DNA of 64,000 nt from Mycobacterium pseudokansasii (GCF_900566075.1 NZ_UPHU01000001.1:4650325-4714324), one strand, 5' to 3'. Shown: positions 1 through 8,914, numbered from the stretch's first letter. Program-made: numbers and translations. Notes: generated from the sequence alone by a model not told the origin.

Positions 1-977
1 GGATCACCGGGTCCGTAGTTGACCGCGGGGATGCCAAGCGCCGCGAAGCGCGATACGTCGGTCCACCCGTACTTCGCCCGGACCTGCCCACCGGCGGCCT
101 CGACCAAGGCTTTAGCGGCCGGCTCCGACAGCCCGGGTAGGGCGCCCGGGGCGGCGTCGGCCTGCTCGATCTGCACGTCGAGCCCGGCGAACACCTCGTG
201 GACATGGTGCAGGGCCGCGGCCACCGACCGGTCGGGCGCAAAGCGGTAGTTCACCGTGACCGACGCGCGATCGGGAATCACATTGCCGGCCACGCCGCCA
301 TCGACGCGCACCGCCGACAAGCCCTCGCGGTAGGTGCAACCGTCGATGTCGACGCTGCGGGCCTGGTATCGCGCCAACCGGTCCAGGACCGCGCCCAGCT
401 TGTGAATTGCGTTGTCGCCCAACCAGGGACGCGCCGAATGGGCGCGGGTTCCGGTGGCGCTGATCACGACGCGCAGCGTGCCCTGGCAGCCGGCCTCGAT
501 ATATCCGGCAGTCGGCTCGCCGAGGATGGCGACGTCGGCCGACAACCAGTCCCGCAGCTCATCTTCGATGCGACCCAAACCGTTTGCGGCAGCTTCGATT
601 TCCTCACAGTCGTAGAACACCAACGTCAGGTCGTGCACCGGATCGGGTACGGTGGCCGCCAAGTGGAGGAAAACCGCATCACCGGACTTCATGTCGGCGG
701 CGCCGCAGCCGTACAGCTCGCCATTCTCGAGCCTGCTGGGCAGGTTGCCGGCAGCCGGCACGGTGTCGAGGTGTCCGGCCAACAGCACCCGCGACGGCCG
801 GTTGCGGCAGGTGCGCGCGAGCACGGCGTTGCCGTTGCGGATGATCTCCCAGCCGGTTGTCTGGGCACGCAGCGCGGCCTCCACCTCGTCGGCGATGCGG
901 GCCTCGTTGCGCGACTCGCTGGGGATATCGACCAGCGCCGCGGTCAATTCGATCGGGTCCCCGCGTAAGTCCAGCAC
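1..977 (-). CDS. dapE: Succinyl-diaminopimelate desuccinylase, 3' end cut by the window
   Basis: The enzyme removes succinate from N-succinyl-LL-2,6-diaminopimelate in lysine and peptidoglycan synthesis and is a cytoplasmic zinc amidohydrolase of the M20 family. Reading the minus strand from a GTG at 977 gives [20 protein letters not shown], the usual start of actinobacterial DapE. The metal-binding motif AGHLDTVP (near 770) and the segment [10 protein letters not shown] (near 690) are both present. About 325 of roughly 354 expected codons lie in the window; the C-terminus is off the left edge. The gene is divergent from dapD, the succinyltransferase of the same pathway, with a strong hairpin between them. 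Identification is by motif and by the dapE/dapD pairing. Confidence 0.93.
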   Translation of the reverse strand, partial: MLDLRGDPIELTAALVDIPSESRNEARIADEVEAALRAQTTGWEIIRNGNAVLARTCRNRPSRVLLAGHLDTVPAAGNLPSRLENGELYGCGAADMKSGDAVFLHLAATVPDPVHDLTLVFYDCEEIEAAANGLGRIEDELRDWLSADVAILGEPTAGYIEAGCQGTLRVVISATGTRAHSARPWLGDNAIHKLGAVLDRLARYQARSVDIDGCTYREGLSAVRVDGGVAGNVIPDRASVTVNYRFAPDRSVAAALHHVHEVFAGLDVQIEQADAAPGALPGLSEPAAKALVEAAGGQVRAKYGWTDVSRFAALGIPAVNYGPGD

Positions 978-994
978 GCCCCCAGCCTAGAGCG

Positions 995-1054
995 GCGAGC
1001 AGACACACAATCGCACGCCCGGGCGCCCCGGGATGCGATTCGATGTCTGCTCGC
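995..1054. repeat. Long inverted repeat between dapE and dapD
   Basis: Two 21-nt arms (995-1015 and 1034-1054) are complementary at 18 of 21 positions. The arms begin GCGAGCAGACA and end TGTCTGCTCGC, with ATCGCA/TGCGAT at the inner ends. The 18-nt loop contains CCCGGG twice. The hairpin lies wholly between the divergent dapE and dapD starts, so it could be a shared operator or transcript structure. I have a memory, not verified, that similar GCGAGCAGAC palindromes recur in mycobacterial intergenic DNA. Confidence 0.7.
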
Positions 1055-1077
1055 GCAGGCAAGTAGCGTGTCGAGGC

Positions 1078-2022
1078 GTGACTGGAGCAGCAGGCATCGG
1101 CCTGGCGACCCTCGCCGCCGACGGATCGGTCCTCGACACCTGGTTCCCAGCACCGGAGCTGACGGAATCGGATAGCAGCGGAACGTCCCGGCTGGCGCTG
1201 TCCGACATTCCCTCCGAGCTGGTCGCACTGGTCGGCCGCGACGACGATCGCGGCACCGAAGTGGTCGCGGTCCGCACCGTCATCGGCTCGCTGGACGATG
1301 TCGCCGCCGACGCGTACGACGCCTACCTTCGGCTCCATCTGCTGTCGCATCGGTTGGTGGCGCCGCACGGGCTCAACGCCGGCGGCTTGTTCGGGGTATT
1401 GACGAATGTGGTGTGGACCAATCGCGGACCGTGCGCCGTCGAGGGTTTCGAAGCGGTGCGGGCCCGGCTGCGCCGCCACGGCCCGGTCACGGTCTACGGC
1501 GTCGACAAGTTCCCGCGGATGGTCGACTACGTCCTGCCCACCGGGGTTCGCATTGCCGACGCCGACCGGGTGCGGCTGGGTGCTCACCTGGCGCCGGGCA
1601 CCACCGTGATGCACGAGGGCTTCGTCAACTACAACGCCGGAACCCTGGGCGCCTCAATGGTCGAGGGCCGCATCTCGGCGGGCGTGGTAGTGGGCGACGG
1701 CACTGACATCGGCGGTGGCGCGTCGATCATGGGGACCCTGTCCGGGGGTGGTACCCACGTCATTTCGATCGGCAGACGCTGCCTGCTCGGCGCCAACGCC
1801 GGGCTGGGCATCTCCCTGGGCGACGACTGCGTGGTGGAGGCCGGTCTCTACCTCACCGCCGGCACCAAGGTCACCATGCCCGACGGAACCCCGGTCAAGG
1901 CGCGCGAACTTTCCGGCCACAGCAACCTGCTGTTCCGCCGCAATTCGGTGACCGGGGCCGTCGAGGTGGTAGCCCGCGACCGGGAAGGCATCACACTTAA
2001 CGAGGATCTGCACGCCAATTAG
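1078..2022 (+). CDS. dapD: Tetrahydrodipicolinate N-succinyltransferase
   Basis: DapD transfers succinate from succinyl-CoA to tetrahydrodipicolinate, the first committed step of the succinylase branch to meso-diaminopimelate. The protein (314 residues, family about 317) opens [17 protein letters not shown], which fixes the GTG at 1078 rather than the in-frame codon upstream at 1033. The C-terminal half has the left-handed beta-helix hexapeptide pattern, with GLY/ALA-rich turns such as [14 protein letters not shown] and [16 protein letters not shown], typical of trimeric acyltransferases. It is divergent from dapE and ends 3 nt before the convergent transporter gene. Confidence 0.95.
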   Translation: MTGAAGIGLATLAADGSVLDTWFPAPELTESDSSGTSRLALSDIPSELVALVGRDDDRGTEVVAVRTVIGSLDDVAADAYDAYLRLHLLSHRLVAPHGLNAGGLFGVLTNVVWTNRGPCAVEGFEAVRARLRRHGPVTVYGVDKFPRMVDYVLPTGVRIADADRVRLGAHLAPGTTVMHEGFVNYNAGTLGASMVEGRISAGVVVGDGTDIGGGASIMGTLSGGGTHVISIGRRCLLGANAGLGISLGDDCVVEAGLYLTAGTKVTMPDGTPVKARELSGHSNLLFRRNSVTGAVEVVARDREGITLNEDLHAN

Positions 2023-2025
2023 CCC

Positions 2026-3354
2026 TCAAATAAGCGAGCCGAATGCGGTTCCGGTTGTTTCGGGAAGCAGATAGGTGCACACCAGGCTGACCGCCACCAG
2101 AGCGGCCATCATCACGCCGACCGCCCAGCTGCCGTAGACGGCCACCAGGGTGCCGGCGACCAATGGCGGCACCGCACCCCCGGCAATGCCGGCGAGGTTG
2201 ATCGACAGGGCGGTGCCGGTATAGCGGTAGCGGGTGGCGAACAGTTCGGGGAGCAGTGCGACGACGGGTCCGAAACCAGCCGCCGCGATGGCGTAAACGC
2301 CCAGGATGGCGGCTGCGAACCAGGTGCGATCGCCGGAATCGATCAGCGGCATCACCAACAGCGACCACGGGAGACCCACTGCCCACCCGACCAGCATGAG
2401 GCGCCGGCGCCCGAACCGGTCGCATAGCGCCGCCGTCGTCGACACGAACACGATGCAGGTCAGCCCGCCCAGCACCCCGACCAGCAGGATGAAGTCCCGG
2501 GAATAGCCCAGGCGGGTTTGCGCGTAGGAGGGAAGGTAGGTGCTGGCCAGATACAGGTAGCCGAAGACCGCGAGGACACAGCCCGCAGCCAGGATCAGTT
2601 CGCGGCGCTGCCGGCGCAGCACTTCCGCCAACGGAGCGGGGTGACCGGTTGCTTTCCCGGCGTCGGTCCTGGCCATCTCGGTGGCGAAGACCGGGGTCTC
2701 GCTGATCTTCAGGCGCACATACAAGGCGATGAGGACCAGCGCCGCACTCAGCAGGAACGGGATACGCCATCCCCAATGCATGAATGCGGAGCTGTCGGCT
2801 CCGAGCGTGTAGTTCACGACCAAGAAGGTGAGGCCGCTGAGCACCAGTGCGATGCCGCCGCCGATCGCGGTGAACATTCCGTAATAGCCGCGTTTGTGCG
2901 CGGGCGCGGACTCGGCGCTCAACAGCGCCGATCCGGCCCATTCACCGCCGGCGGCGAAACCCTGCAGCAGGCGCAGCATTATCAGGATCAGTGGTGCCAG
3001 CGCCCCGATCGTGGCCGTCGCCGGAACAACGCCGACGGTGACCGTCGCCACGGCCATGATCAGCAACGTGGCGACCAGGGTCTTCTTACGGCCCAGTCGG
3101 TCCCCGAAATGTCCGAACACCGCCGCACCGAGCGGCCGCGACAGAAACGCCATGGCGAATGTCCCCATCGAGGCGACGGTGGCCATCGTAGGACCGAGAC
3201 CGGGGTAGAACACCGAGGGAAACACCAGCGCGGCCGCGGTGCCGTAGATGTAGAAGTCGTAGTACTCGACCGCTGAGCCGACGACGCAGGCAAGCGCCAC
3301 CCGCCTCATCGGCGTTACCACCGGGCTGGGCTCACCGGTCCCGATACCGGTCAC
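2026..3354 (-). CDS. MFS metabolite:proton symporter (Rv1200-like)
   Basis: This is a 12-helix inner-membrane transporter of the MHS branch of the major facilitator superfamily, which moves small organic acids, betaines or shikimate-like solutes. Features seen are EYYDFYIYGTAAAL in helix 1, the loop 2-3 signature GHFGDRLGRKK, GFAAGGEWAGSALL in helix 5 and ALCDRFGRRR in the second half. Codons are open to 3462, but the first ~35 residues look non-transporter-like. The GTG at 3354 gives 442 residues and an ATG at 3309 gives 427, close to the 425 I recall for Rv1200. The substrate cannot be told from sequence. Convergent with dapD. Confidence 0.85.
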   Translation of the reverse strand: MTGIGTGEPSPVVTPMRRVALACVVGSAVEYYDFYIYGTAAALVFPSVFYPGLGPTMATVASMGTFAMAFLSRPLGAAVFGHFGDRLGRKKTLVATLLIMAVATVTVGVVPATATIGALAPLILIMLRLLQGFAAGGEWAGSALLSAESAPAHKRGYYGMFTAIGGGIALVLSGLTFLVVNYTLGADSSAFMHWGWRIPFLLSAALVLIALYVRLKISETPVFATEMARTDAGKATGHPAPLAEVLRRQRRELILAAGCVLAVFGYLYLASTYLPSYAQTRLGYSRDFILLVGVLGGLTCIVFVSTTAALCDRFGRRRLMLVGWAVGLPWSLLVMPLIDSGDRTWFAAAILGVYAIAAAGFGPVVALLPELFATRYRYTGTALSINLAGIAGGAVPPLVAGTLVAVYGSWAVGVMMAALVAVSLVCTYLLPETTGTAFGSLI

Positions 3355-3579
3355 TGCGCCGCTGGCCGTCTCCGCGGTTCCGTACACGGCGATGACGATA
3401 AGCCACGAAGCCGACCGGATTCCGTTCCAGCGCCGTGAATTCACTGCCAACATGCTGAGCAATACCGAGCATGAGGATGGTCGCGAGCTCGCGGATCGCT
3501 ACCCGGCCTGGCGAAACCCGTTGCGCCCCAAGATGAGCCCCGTCCGGTATGCGACGATCGTCCAGATTAAGCAACCATA

Positions 3580-3621
3580 GTTGACAATATGAGCACGCGG
3601 CGCTACCGTCGAATTGTCAAC
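3580..3621 (+). promoter_or_regulatory. Sigma-70-type promoter framed by an inverted repeat
   Basis: TTGACA at 3581-3586 and TACCGT at 3604-3609 are separated by 17 nt and point toward the small secreted protein gene at 3753. GTTGACAAT (3580-3588), covering the -35 box, is repeated inverted as ATTGTCAAC at 3613-3621 near the expected transcription start. Centre spacing is 33 bp, about three helical turns, which suits a dimeric repressor. The rest of the 3355-3752 gap shows no gene I can support. Confidence 0.45.
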
Positions 3622-3752
3622 CATGTATGACAGCCAGGGCCGGGGTGGGCTCGACGACACGGCAACGGGGCCAACAGACCCGGTTCATTCAGCGTCGACA
3701 ACGCGGGCTTTTCGAGCCGAACAGCCTCATACCGAACTGAAGGGAGTTCGAC

Positions 3753-4082
3753 ATGTCAACCGTTCGCACCTTGGCGGCGGGTGTTCTCTGCGCCCTTGGC
3801 CTTTCGCTCGCGGGCACGTTCGCCGGACCCGCTATTGCGGCGGCCGCCCCGGGGCAGCCTGTCGCGGGTCCGATGCATCCGGGCGGGTCTTCGATGAACT
3901 CCGTAGCAGGCCCGCTTCACCCGGGCCGGGGGCCGATGAACCCCGCGTCAGGTCCGATGCGCCCGGGCATGGCTCCGATGCACCCGGTGCCGCCGCCAAC
4001 CCACCCGATCTATCACTACACCGATGACTTGACCCACCCGGTTTGGTCGGTCACCCATCCGTTCTGGGCACTTGTCCCCTGA
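3753..4082 (+). CDS. Small secreted Met/His/Pro-rich repeat protein
   Basis: A 109-residue protein starting at an ATG preceded by AAGGGAG. Residues 1-31 form a Sec signal peptide (MSTVRTLAAG, a hydrophobic core, then AIAAAA). The mature part is built from degenerate repeats: GPMHPG, GPLHPG, GPMNP, GPMRPG and APMHP, followed by THP-containing units such as LTHPVW and VTHPFW. Methionine and histidine recur in register, which in other proteins suits weak copper or other metal binding, but no fold is recognised. It has its own promoter-like sequence upstream and a hairpin terminator downstream, so it is probably monocistronic. Function unknown. Confidence 0.7.
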   Translation: MSTVRTLAAGVLCALGLSLAGTFAGPAIAAAAPGQPVAGPMHPGGSSMNSVAGPLHPGRGPMNPASGPMRPGMAPMHPVPPPTHPIYHYTDDLTHPVWSVTHPFWALVP

Positions 4083-4094
4083 TCGACCCGCTGC

Positions 4095-4137
4095 TTTGCC
4101 CCCGGCACATCCCCCTCCCCCGCGTGCCGGGGGCAAA
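4095..4137. terminator. Bidirectional hairpin terminator
   Basis: A perfect 14-bp inverted repeat, TTTGCCCCCGGCAC (4095-4108) and GTGCCGGGGGCAAA (4124-4137), has a 15-nt loop. It lies between two convergent genes (the secreted peptide and the P450), the expected place for a shared terminator. Confidence 0.85.
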
Positions 4138-4194
4138 CCCCGTTGATGCGCCGGTCGCCCCCACCGGCCCGGGGCGGGCCGCACGGGCGACTGT

Positions 4195-5568
4195 TCACCG
4201 CTCGAGGTGGTGCACGACGACCCGCCCGCCGTCCTTCGGCAGGAAGCCGAGTCCGCCTGCCCGTATCTTCTCCGGTGGTGCCGTGGTGGTTTCGATGGTC
4301 AAGTGGCGCAAGATGGTTCGCAGCACCACGTTCATTTCCATCTTGGCGAACGCGGCCCCCGCACAGCGCCGGGTTCCGCCCCCGAACGGAACCCAGGCAA
4401 AGGGCGACGGTTTCCCCTCGATGTAGCGTTGCGGATCGAAGCGATCAGGATCGGGGAACGTGGCGGCGTCGGCGTGGCACCGCGAAATGCTGACGACGAT
4501 GGAATAGCCCTCGGGAATGATGTACTCCCCCAACTCGAACGTCGGCGCGAGCACCCGGCGACCGGAGAAGTCGATCACCGACCTGGTGCGCTGCACCTCG
4601 TAGATCGCCGCATGGCGCAGCTCGTTCTCGTCGGTGTCGGCCTCCTCGACGAGCGCCGACAACACCTCGGGCTGGCGGGTCAGCCGTTCGAACACCCAGG
4701 CCAAGGTGGTTGCGGTGGTCTCGTGTCCGGCGACCAGAAGAGTGAGCAGATCGTCCCGGACGTCCTCTCGCGACATGGGTGAACCGTCGTCGTATGCGCC
4801 GCGCAGCATCAGCGAGAGAATGTCGGCCCGGTCCTCCAACTCCGCACCCGATTTGGCGCCCGATTGGGATTTGTCGATGATTCTGTCGATGATCGTGTCG
4901 TACTTGCGCCGCCATTCCGCTAGCCGGCCCCACGGGGTGTAGCGACCATAGGTTCGGTTCGGCAGGGGCAGCGTCGACAATCGTGAACCCCACTTCGCCC
5001 ACGGCACGATGACCTGGCGCAGCTCGTCGAAGTCGTCTCCCTCGGCGCCGAACACGGCGCGCAAGATCACGTTGAGGGTGATGCGCTTCATCGCCGGCAA
5101 TGTCGAGAAGACCGTGCCGTCAGGCCAGTCGGCGATTTCGCGCAGTGTCTCCTGCTCGACGATCCGCTCGTAATTCCTCATGTTGCTGGCGCGGAAGGGA
5201 TGCGCCAGCAACTTTCGGCGCCTGCGATGCGCTTGGCCGTCGAGCCCGAATACCGAACCCGGGCCCAACAGCCTGCTCAGGTTCGGCTGAATGGCGCCGA
5301 GCTCGTCTGTCGTGCTGGTGAATACCTTTTTTGCCAGCCTCGGGTCGGCCACGACGACCAGGTGTCCGAACACCGGGACATCGAGCTGAAAAGCACCGCC
5401 GTAACGACGTGTGAACTGCTCGGTGGCCCATCGCCGCGCCGCGAAGAACGCAATGCCCTGCAGGCCCTTGGGGACTATCCGGGGTGGTGCCGGCGGCAAC
5501 TTGGCCGTCGTGATGGCGAGGCCGGCGGGGCCGGCGGGCCGGACCGGTTCACTCATGTCGGCAACCAT
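4195..5568 (-). CDS. Cytochrome P450
   Basis: A haem-thiolate monooxygenase of 457 residues. All core motifs are present: I-helix oxygen-binding AGHETT, an ExxR-type helix (YEVQR), and the haem loop FGGGTRRCAG with the thiolate at Cys402. HRRRRKLLAHPF in the C-helix region is typical of the mycobacterial CYP135/CYP138-like group, but the exact family needs alignment. Two starts are possible, ATG 5568 and ATG 5556 (MSEPVRP), neither with a clear ribosome site. It lies on the same strand as the acyltransferase and thioesterase upstream, so it might modify the same product, although a 122-nt gap separates it from them. Substrate unknown. Confidence 0.92.
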   Translation of the reverse strand: MVADMSEPVRPAGPAGLAITTAKLPPAPPRIVPKGLQGIAFFAARRWATEQFTRRYGGAFQLDVPVFGHLVVVADPRLAKKVFTSTTDELGAIQPNLSRLLGPGSVFGLDGQAHRRRRKLLAHPFRASNMRNYERIVEQETLREIADWPDGTVFSTLPAMKRITLNVILRAVFGAEGDDFDELRQVIVPWAKWGSRLSTLPLPNRTYGRYTPWGRLAEWRRKYDTIIDRIIDKSQSGAKSGAELEDRADILSLMLRGAYDDGSPMSREDVRDDLLTLLVAGHETTATTLAWVFERLTRQPEVLSALVEEADTDENELRHAAIYEVQRTRSVIDFSGRRVLAPTFELGEYIIPEGYSIVVSISRCHADAATFPDPDRFDPQRYIEGKPSPFAWVPFGGGTRRCAGAAFAKMEMNVVLRTILRHLTIETTTAPPEKIRAGGLGFLPKDGGRVVVHHLER

Positions 5569-5690
5569 GGGAGACGGTGATCGCGCGGCCGGCGGCTAGG
5601 GCGAGGGTCATGAACGAGGGATACCCGGCAGAATACGTCCAAAACGGTTGACAGTTTTATGAGTTTGCTATGCGCGACAGCGAGTCCCGG

Positions 5691-7118
5691 TTACTCGATC
5701 ACCCCGCTGAGGTCGAACTCGGCCAGGGTGCGTGCCGCCAGCTCACGCAGTTGGGGCTTGGAGCAGACCTCACCGGCCTGGTAGGCGACGACGGTGATGC
5801 ACATCTTGCCGCTGATCCGGACGAACACCAGCGATAGTTCGCCGTGGCGCTCGAGATGCTCCCGCGTGACCCGTTGGATCACGCCGCCGCCGAACGCGTA
5901 TTCGGCTTCGGTTCCGTCCGGGCAGGCCGCCACGGCGGCCAGATCGCCGAGACTTGAACACGCCACGGGCAGATCGTCGTAGCCGAACGCGGCCTCTGCC
6001 AGCCGTTTGAGCGCCCGCTTCGGGACGTACGGCACTAGCGGGGCAAGTGGAAGCATCGGCGAGGCCACTTCGGGGGTTTCGCGCAAGGTGTTGAACACCC
6101 GCTTGATGGCCGCGCGGGTGTGCGACAAGTCGGTTGTGACCCGGCTCGGATCGACACTCACGCTCACAAACGACAGCGTGTTGGCCCGGGCGTCGTCTTC
6201 GGTCCGGTCGCTGAGCGGCACCTGCAAGGTGACCGTGCCGTTACCGGCACGCCCGCGCCCCATCCGCTCGCCGAGTTTGGCAGCCAACCCGGCAGCCAGA
6301 TGGTGGCTGGTCCCGCCAAGGGCGCTGGCACGCTCATCCCACTGATCCAGATCGACGTGGATGGCGATCGCCGGCACCACGACACGTTCGTCGCCGTAGC
6401 CGCTCCCGGCGGCGACCGACCGCGACGGTGTCGACGCGGCGGCAGTCGCCTCCTCGTGGCGACGACGCCGGGCCGCTCTCGCCGCCCCGGCAAAGGCCCG
6501 GCCGACCTCGGGCGCGCCCCGCACGGTCTGCCGGGCATCCTGGGCCAGCGCCCGCAGCCGAGTGCGGGAATGCGGCGGCGGATAACCGAGGTTGCGCGTC
6601 TTGCCGATGGCCGCCTCGGCGACCGCGAGGCCTATCCCCAACCCGTCGATCAGGCAGTGCGACGCCACCAGGCTGACCGCGGTCGAGCCGTCCGTCAGCG
6701 GAAGGACGCCCAGGTGCCAGGCGGGCCCCTGCTCCGGATCGATCGGTTCCTGGGCGCGCTCGTCGATCCAGTCGCTGAGTTCACCGCGTGGACGCGGACT
6801 CTCGGCCACTTCCATCTCCGCCGGCCCCCGGTCGCAGACCCAGCGATGGCGGGCGAACGGCAGTGGCGAACGCTCGATGCGCCGCCCCAGCAATCCACAG
6901 CCGAGGTGGTGGTGGAAGCGTTTGAGTGCCTCGAAGTTGACCGGATGTTCGTATACCCACACACATTGGACGACAGCGGCCCGGTCCATGGCGCGCAGCA
7001 GCGCAAACATGGCTTGGTCCATGGACGACAGCTGATTGTCCGGCGATACTTCGCCGATGGGTGCATTGCTTTTCCGGAGCGTCTGCAGCGCTCGCGCCGG
7101 CCGTATCTGGACTGGCAC
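5691..7118 (-). CDS. Condensation-superfamily acyltransferase (WS/DGAT or PapA-like)
   Basis: A 475-residue protein with an N-terminal LSSMDQAMFALL segment reminiscent of wax-ester synthase/PapA proteins. It has the active-site motif SHCLIDG (His154, Asp158): the first His of HHxxxDG is Ser, while the second, catalytic His and the Asp are kept. Such enzymes join an acyl thioester to an amine or alcohol. It lies next to the thioesterase, divergent from a hybrid PKS/NRPS operon, so it may acylate or release that product (inference). An alternative is a triacylglycerol-type acyltransferase unrelated to the cluster. The N-terminal ~25 residues may not be part of the real protein. Confidence 0.65.
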   Translation of the reverse strand: MPVQIRPARALQTLRKSNAPIGEVSPDNQLSSMDQAMFALLRAMDRAAVVQCVWVYEHPVNFEALKRFHHHLGCGLLGRRIERSPLPFARHRWVCDRGPAEMEVAESPRPRGELSDWIDERAQEPIDPEQGPAWHLGVLPLTDGSTAVSLVASHCLIDGLGIGLAVAEAAIGKTRNLGYPPPHSRTRLRALAQDARQTVRGAPEVGRAFAGAARAARRRRHEEATAAASTPSRSVAAGSGYGDERVVVPAIAIHVDLDQWDERASALGGTSHHLAAGLAAKLGERMGRGRAGNGTVTLQVPLSDRTEDDARANTLSFVSVSVDPSRVTTDLSHTRAAIKRVFNTLRETPEVASPMLPLAPLVPYVPKRALKRLAEAAFGYDDLPVACSSLGDLAAVAACPDGTEAEYAFGGGVIQRVTREHLERHGELSLVFVRISGKMCITVVAYQAGEVCSKPQLRELAARTLAEFDLSGVIE

Positions 7119-7269
7119 TTGTCAGCCTCCGATCGATTGCGGGTTGTGTCGCCGGGCAAACACCCGTACAACGTCAACCGGTCAATGCCGGCGCCGCGCG
7201 CCGGCCCTTGCCGGCGATGGCCACCGGAATCCGTTTCCGGTCCTCTCCCGGTGCGCGGCGAACGCGGGA

Positions 7270-8010
7270 TCAGACATTGGTCACGACGCGGTTGGCGACG
7301 GTGTTGGTGTGATCCTTGATGTAGAAGTGACCGCCGTCGAAAAACGACAACGTGAATTTGCCGTCGGTGTGGTTGGCCCACCGGTGCAGCGACCCGGCAT
7401 CGACCCGGCTGTCATGCCGGCCGCCGATGACGTGGATATCGGCGCGAATGCGCACCCCGTTGCCGCAGCCGTAGCGGTTGAGCGCCTGGTAGTCGCATCG
7501 CGCCGCATTGGTCAGCAGCTCGACGAACTCCTCGTCGGCCAACAGCCTGGGGTCGGTCCCGCCCATGTCGGCAAGGTCGGCCAGCAGCTCGGTATCGCTG
7601 GTGGGTAGCTGGGGCAGATCGGCGACCGCGGATGGTACCGGGCCGGCCGACACCCACAGTTTGCGCACCGCGATACCGCGCTGTTCGGCGATCCGGGCAA
7701 ATTCGAACGCCACCACCGCGCCCATGCTGTGCCCGAACAGCCGCAGCGGTGCCGCCTGGTTCCAGGGGCCCGCCTGGAACAACCCCAGGGCCAGGTCGTG
7801 GATATCTCGGGGCGCCGGATGGTTGAGCCGCTCGGCCCGCTGCGGGTACTGGACGATGAACGTGTCGCCGCCGGCGGCCAGGGCCGCCGCCAATTTCCGA
7901 TAGCTGGCGGCCGCTGCTCCGGCGTGCGGGAACACCACGATGGCGCCGCGGTGAGGTTGTCGGTCCGGCCCCGGCACGCGCTTGATCCAGGGCGCGAATG
8001 TGGTTGACAT
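7270..8010 (-). CDS. Type II thioesterase of the NRPS/PKS cluster
   Basis: An alpha/beta hydrolase of 246 residues with the serine nucleophile in GHSMG (Ser95), a likely acid in GGRHDSR (Asp200) and the histidine in GGHFY (His228). The opening VVFPHAGAAAASYRKLA is typical of TesA/GrsT-type external thioesterases, which remove wrongly loaded acyl groups from carrier proteins. The ATG at 8010 follows AAAGGA. It is transcribed away from the mycobactin-like operon across a 0.7-kb gap. The assembly-line proteins here have no integral thioesterase, so this could also take part in release. Confidence 0.88.
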   Translation of the reverse strand: MSTTFAPWIKRVPGPDRQPHRGAIVVFPHAGAAAASYRKLAAALAAGGDTFIVQYPQRAERLNHPAPRDIHDLALGLFQAGPWNQAAPLRLFGHSMGAVVAFEFARIAEQRGIAVRKLWVSAGPVPSAVADLPQLPTSDTELLADLADMGGTDPRLLADEEFVELLTNAARCDYQALNRYGCGNGVRIRADIHVIGGRHDSRVDAGSLHRWANHTDGKFTLSFFDGGHFYIKDHTNTVANRVVTNV

Positions 8011-8725
8011 GTATGTCCTTTCATCGGTCGTCAGTGGGTGCCGTGTGGGGCATCGCTTGCTGGCGGCCCGGCATTTTTCGACCGGGTCCTCCGGGGTTCT
8101 CGGTGCGCTCTGGTGTGTTGCGGGTGTCGCGTTGGACTCGCGACGGCTCCATCACCCGGCATCTGATTCGGGATCGGGTGCCGCTGCGGTCCGCGCTGGA
8201 TTCGTCGCGGGCCCGCGGCAGCACCGCGCAGGCGCTGTGATCATCGGCATCGGCTGCGGCCGGTGCGACCAACACCACCGCCCCGGACCCAGTCCGCGCC
8301 AGGTGCTGCCCGCCGAGCCGCTCGAACACATCCACTGCGATTCCCTGCGCAGACGCAGTCAAAACTATGACGGGGGTAACCAAATAGCGGGCCGTCACGA
8401 TCGCCTGCGGTAGGCCATCCCAGCAGCGGCCATGCTCATGACCAGCCTGCCGGGGAGGCGCCGCAGGACGTCGCGCGCGTCCTGGCCGGCGCGGCGGTGA
8501 ACGCCCGTTCATCGGGTCGTCCAGATACCGCGCGGTGCCCTCTCAGCTGCGTGTTTACCGGCTGGCGCCGGCGGGTATGCAGGTCGCAACGATCTGCGTA
8601 TGTGCAGACCGCGCAGCGGTTTTCGCTGATTCGCCACGTCGGCCGCTTTGGCTCGCCGGCGTTGCGTCGCCAGCCGATCCACCGGCCGGCCAAAGCTGAA
8701 CATGTGGAGCTGATCATGGGGGGAG
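8011..8725. other. Divergent intergenic region upstream of the mbt-like operon
   Basis: This 715-nt gap separates the thioesterase from the ketosynthase operon. No gene in it is convincing. I searched it by eye for the iron-box consensus (TTAGG..TAGSCTAACC) used by IdeR and did not find one. A weak promoter candidate toward the operon is TTTACC at 8554 with TATGCA at 8576 (16-nt spacer). Reading frames on both strands here have arginine-rich, unrecognisable translations. Confidence 0.5.
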
Positions 8726-8914
8726 GTGGCTATGGCATTAAGGGCATTGCGTCTTGGTGCCCGGAGGTTTGGCCGGGACCAGCGTGGGTATGGACGAACC
8801 CATGGCTCGGCCGGACTGGGCCCAGGTGGGCGCGGCGGCGCTAGACCAGCCGTGCGCCGATCGGTCGCCGCGCGCGGAGGCCCGGCAAACGACCCGGCAA
8901 ACAACGATGTCTGA
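8726..8914 (+). CDS. Possible leader peptide overlapping the ketosynthase start
   Basis: A 62-codon frame begins at GTG 8726 (or ATG 8732) directly after GGGGGAGG, the strongest Shine-Dalgarno-like sequence in the area. It ends in a TGA at 8912-8914, overlapping the ketosynthase ATG at 8907 by 8 nt. The peptide is Arg/Gly-rich with no known domain. The position suggests translational coupling, because the ketosynthase ATG itself has a poor ribosome site. It could equally be a chance frame in GC-rich DNA. Confidence 0.25.
   Translation: MAMALRALRLGARRFGRDQRGYGRTHGSAGLGPGGRGGARPAVRRSVAARGGPANDPANNDV

Noticed and set aside
5641..5660. TTGACA-like box upstream of the P450
   Set aside because: It lies on the plus strand, pointing away from the P450 and into the 3' end of the acyltransferase gene, with no matching -10 box.
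8021..8512. 163-codon minus-strand frame upstream of the thioesterase
   Set aside because: A short hydrophobic stretch looked gene-like, but the flanks are Arg/Pro/Gly-rich, it competes with plus-strand frames, and it matches no family I know.
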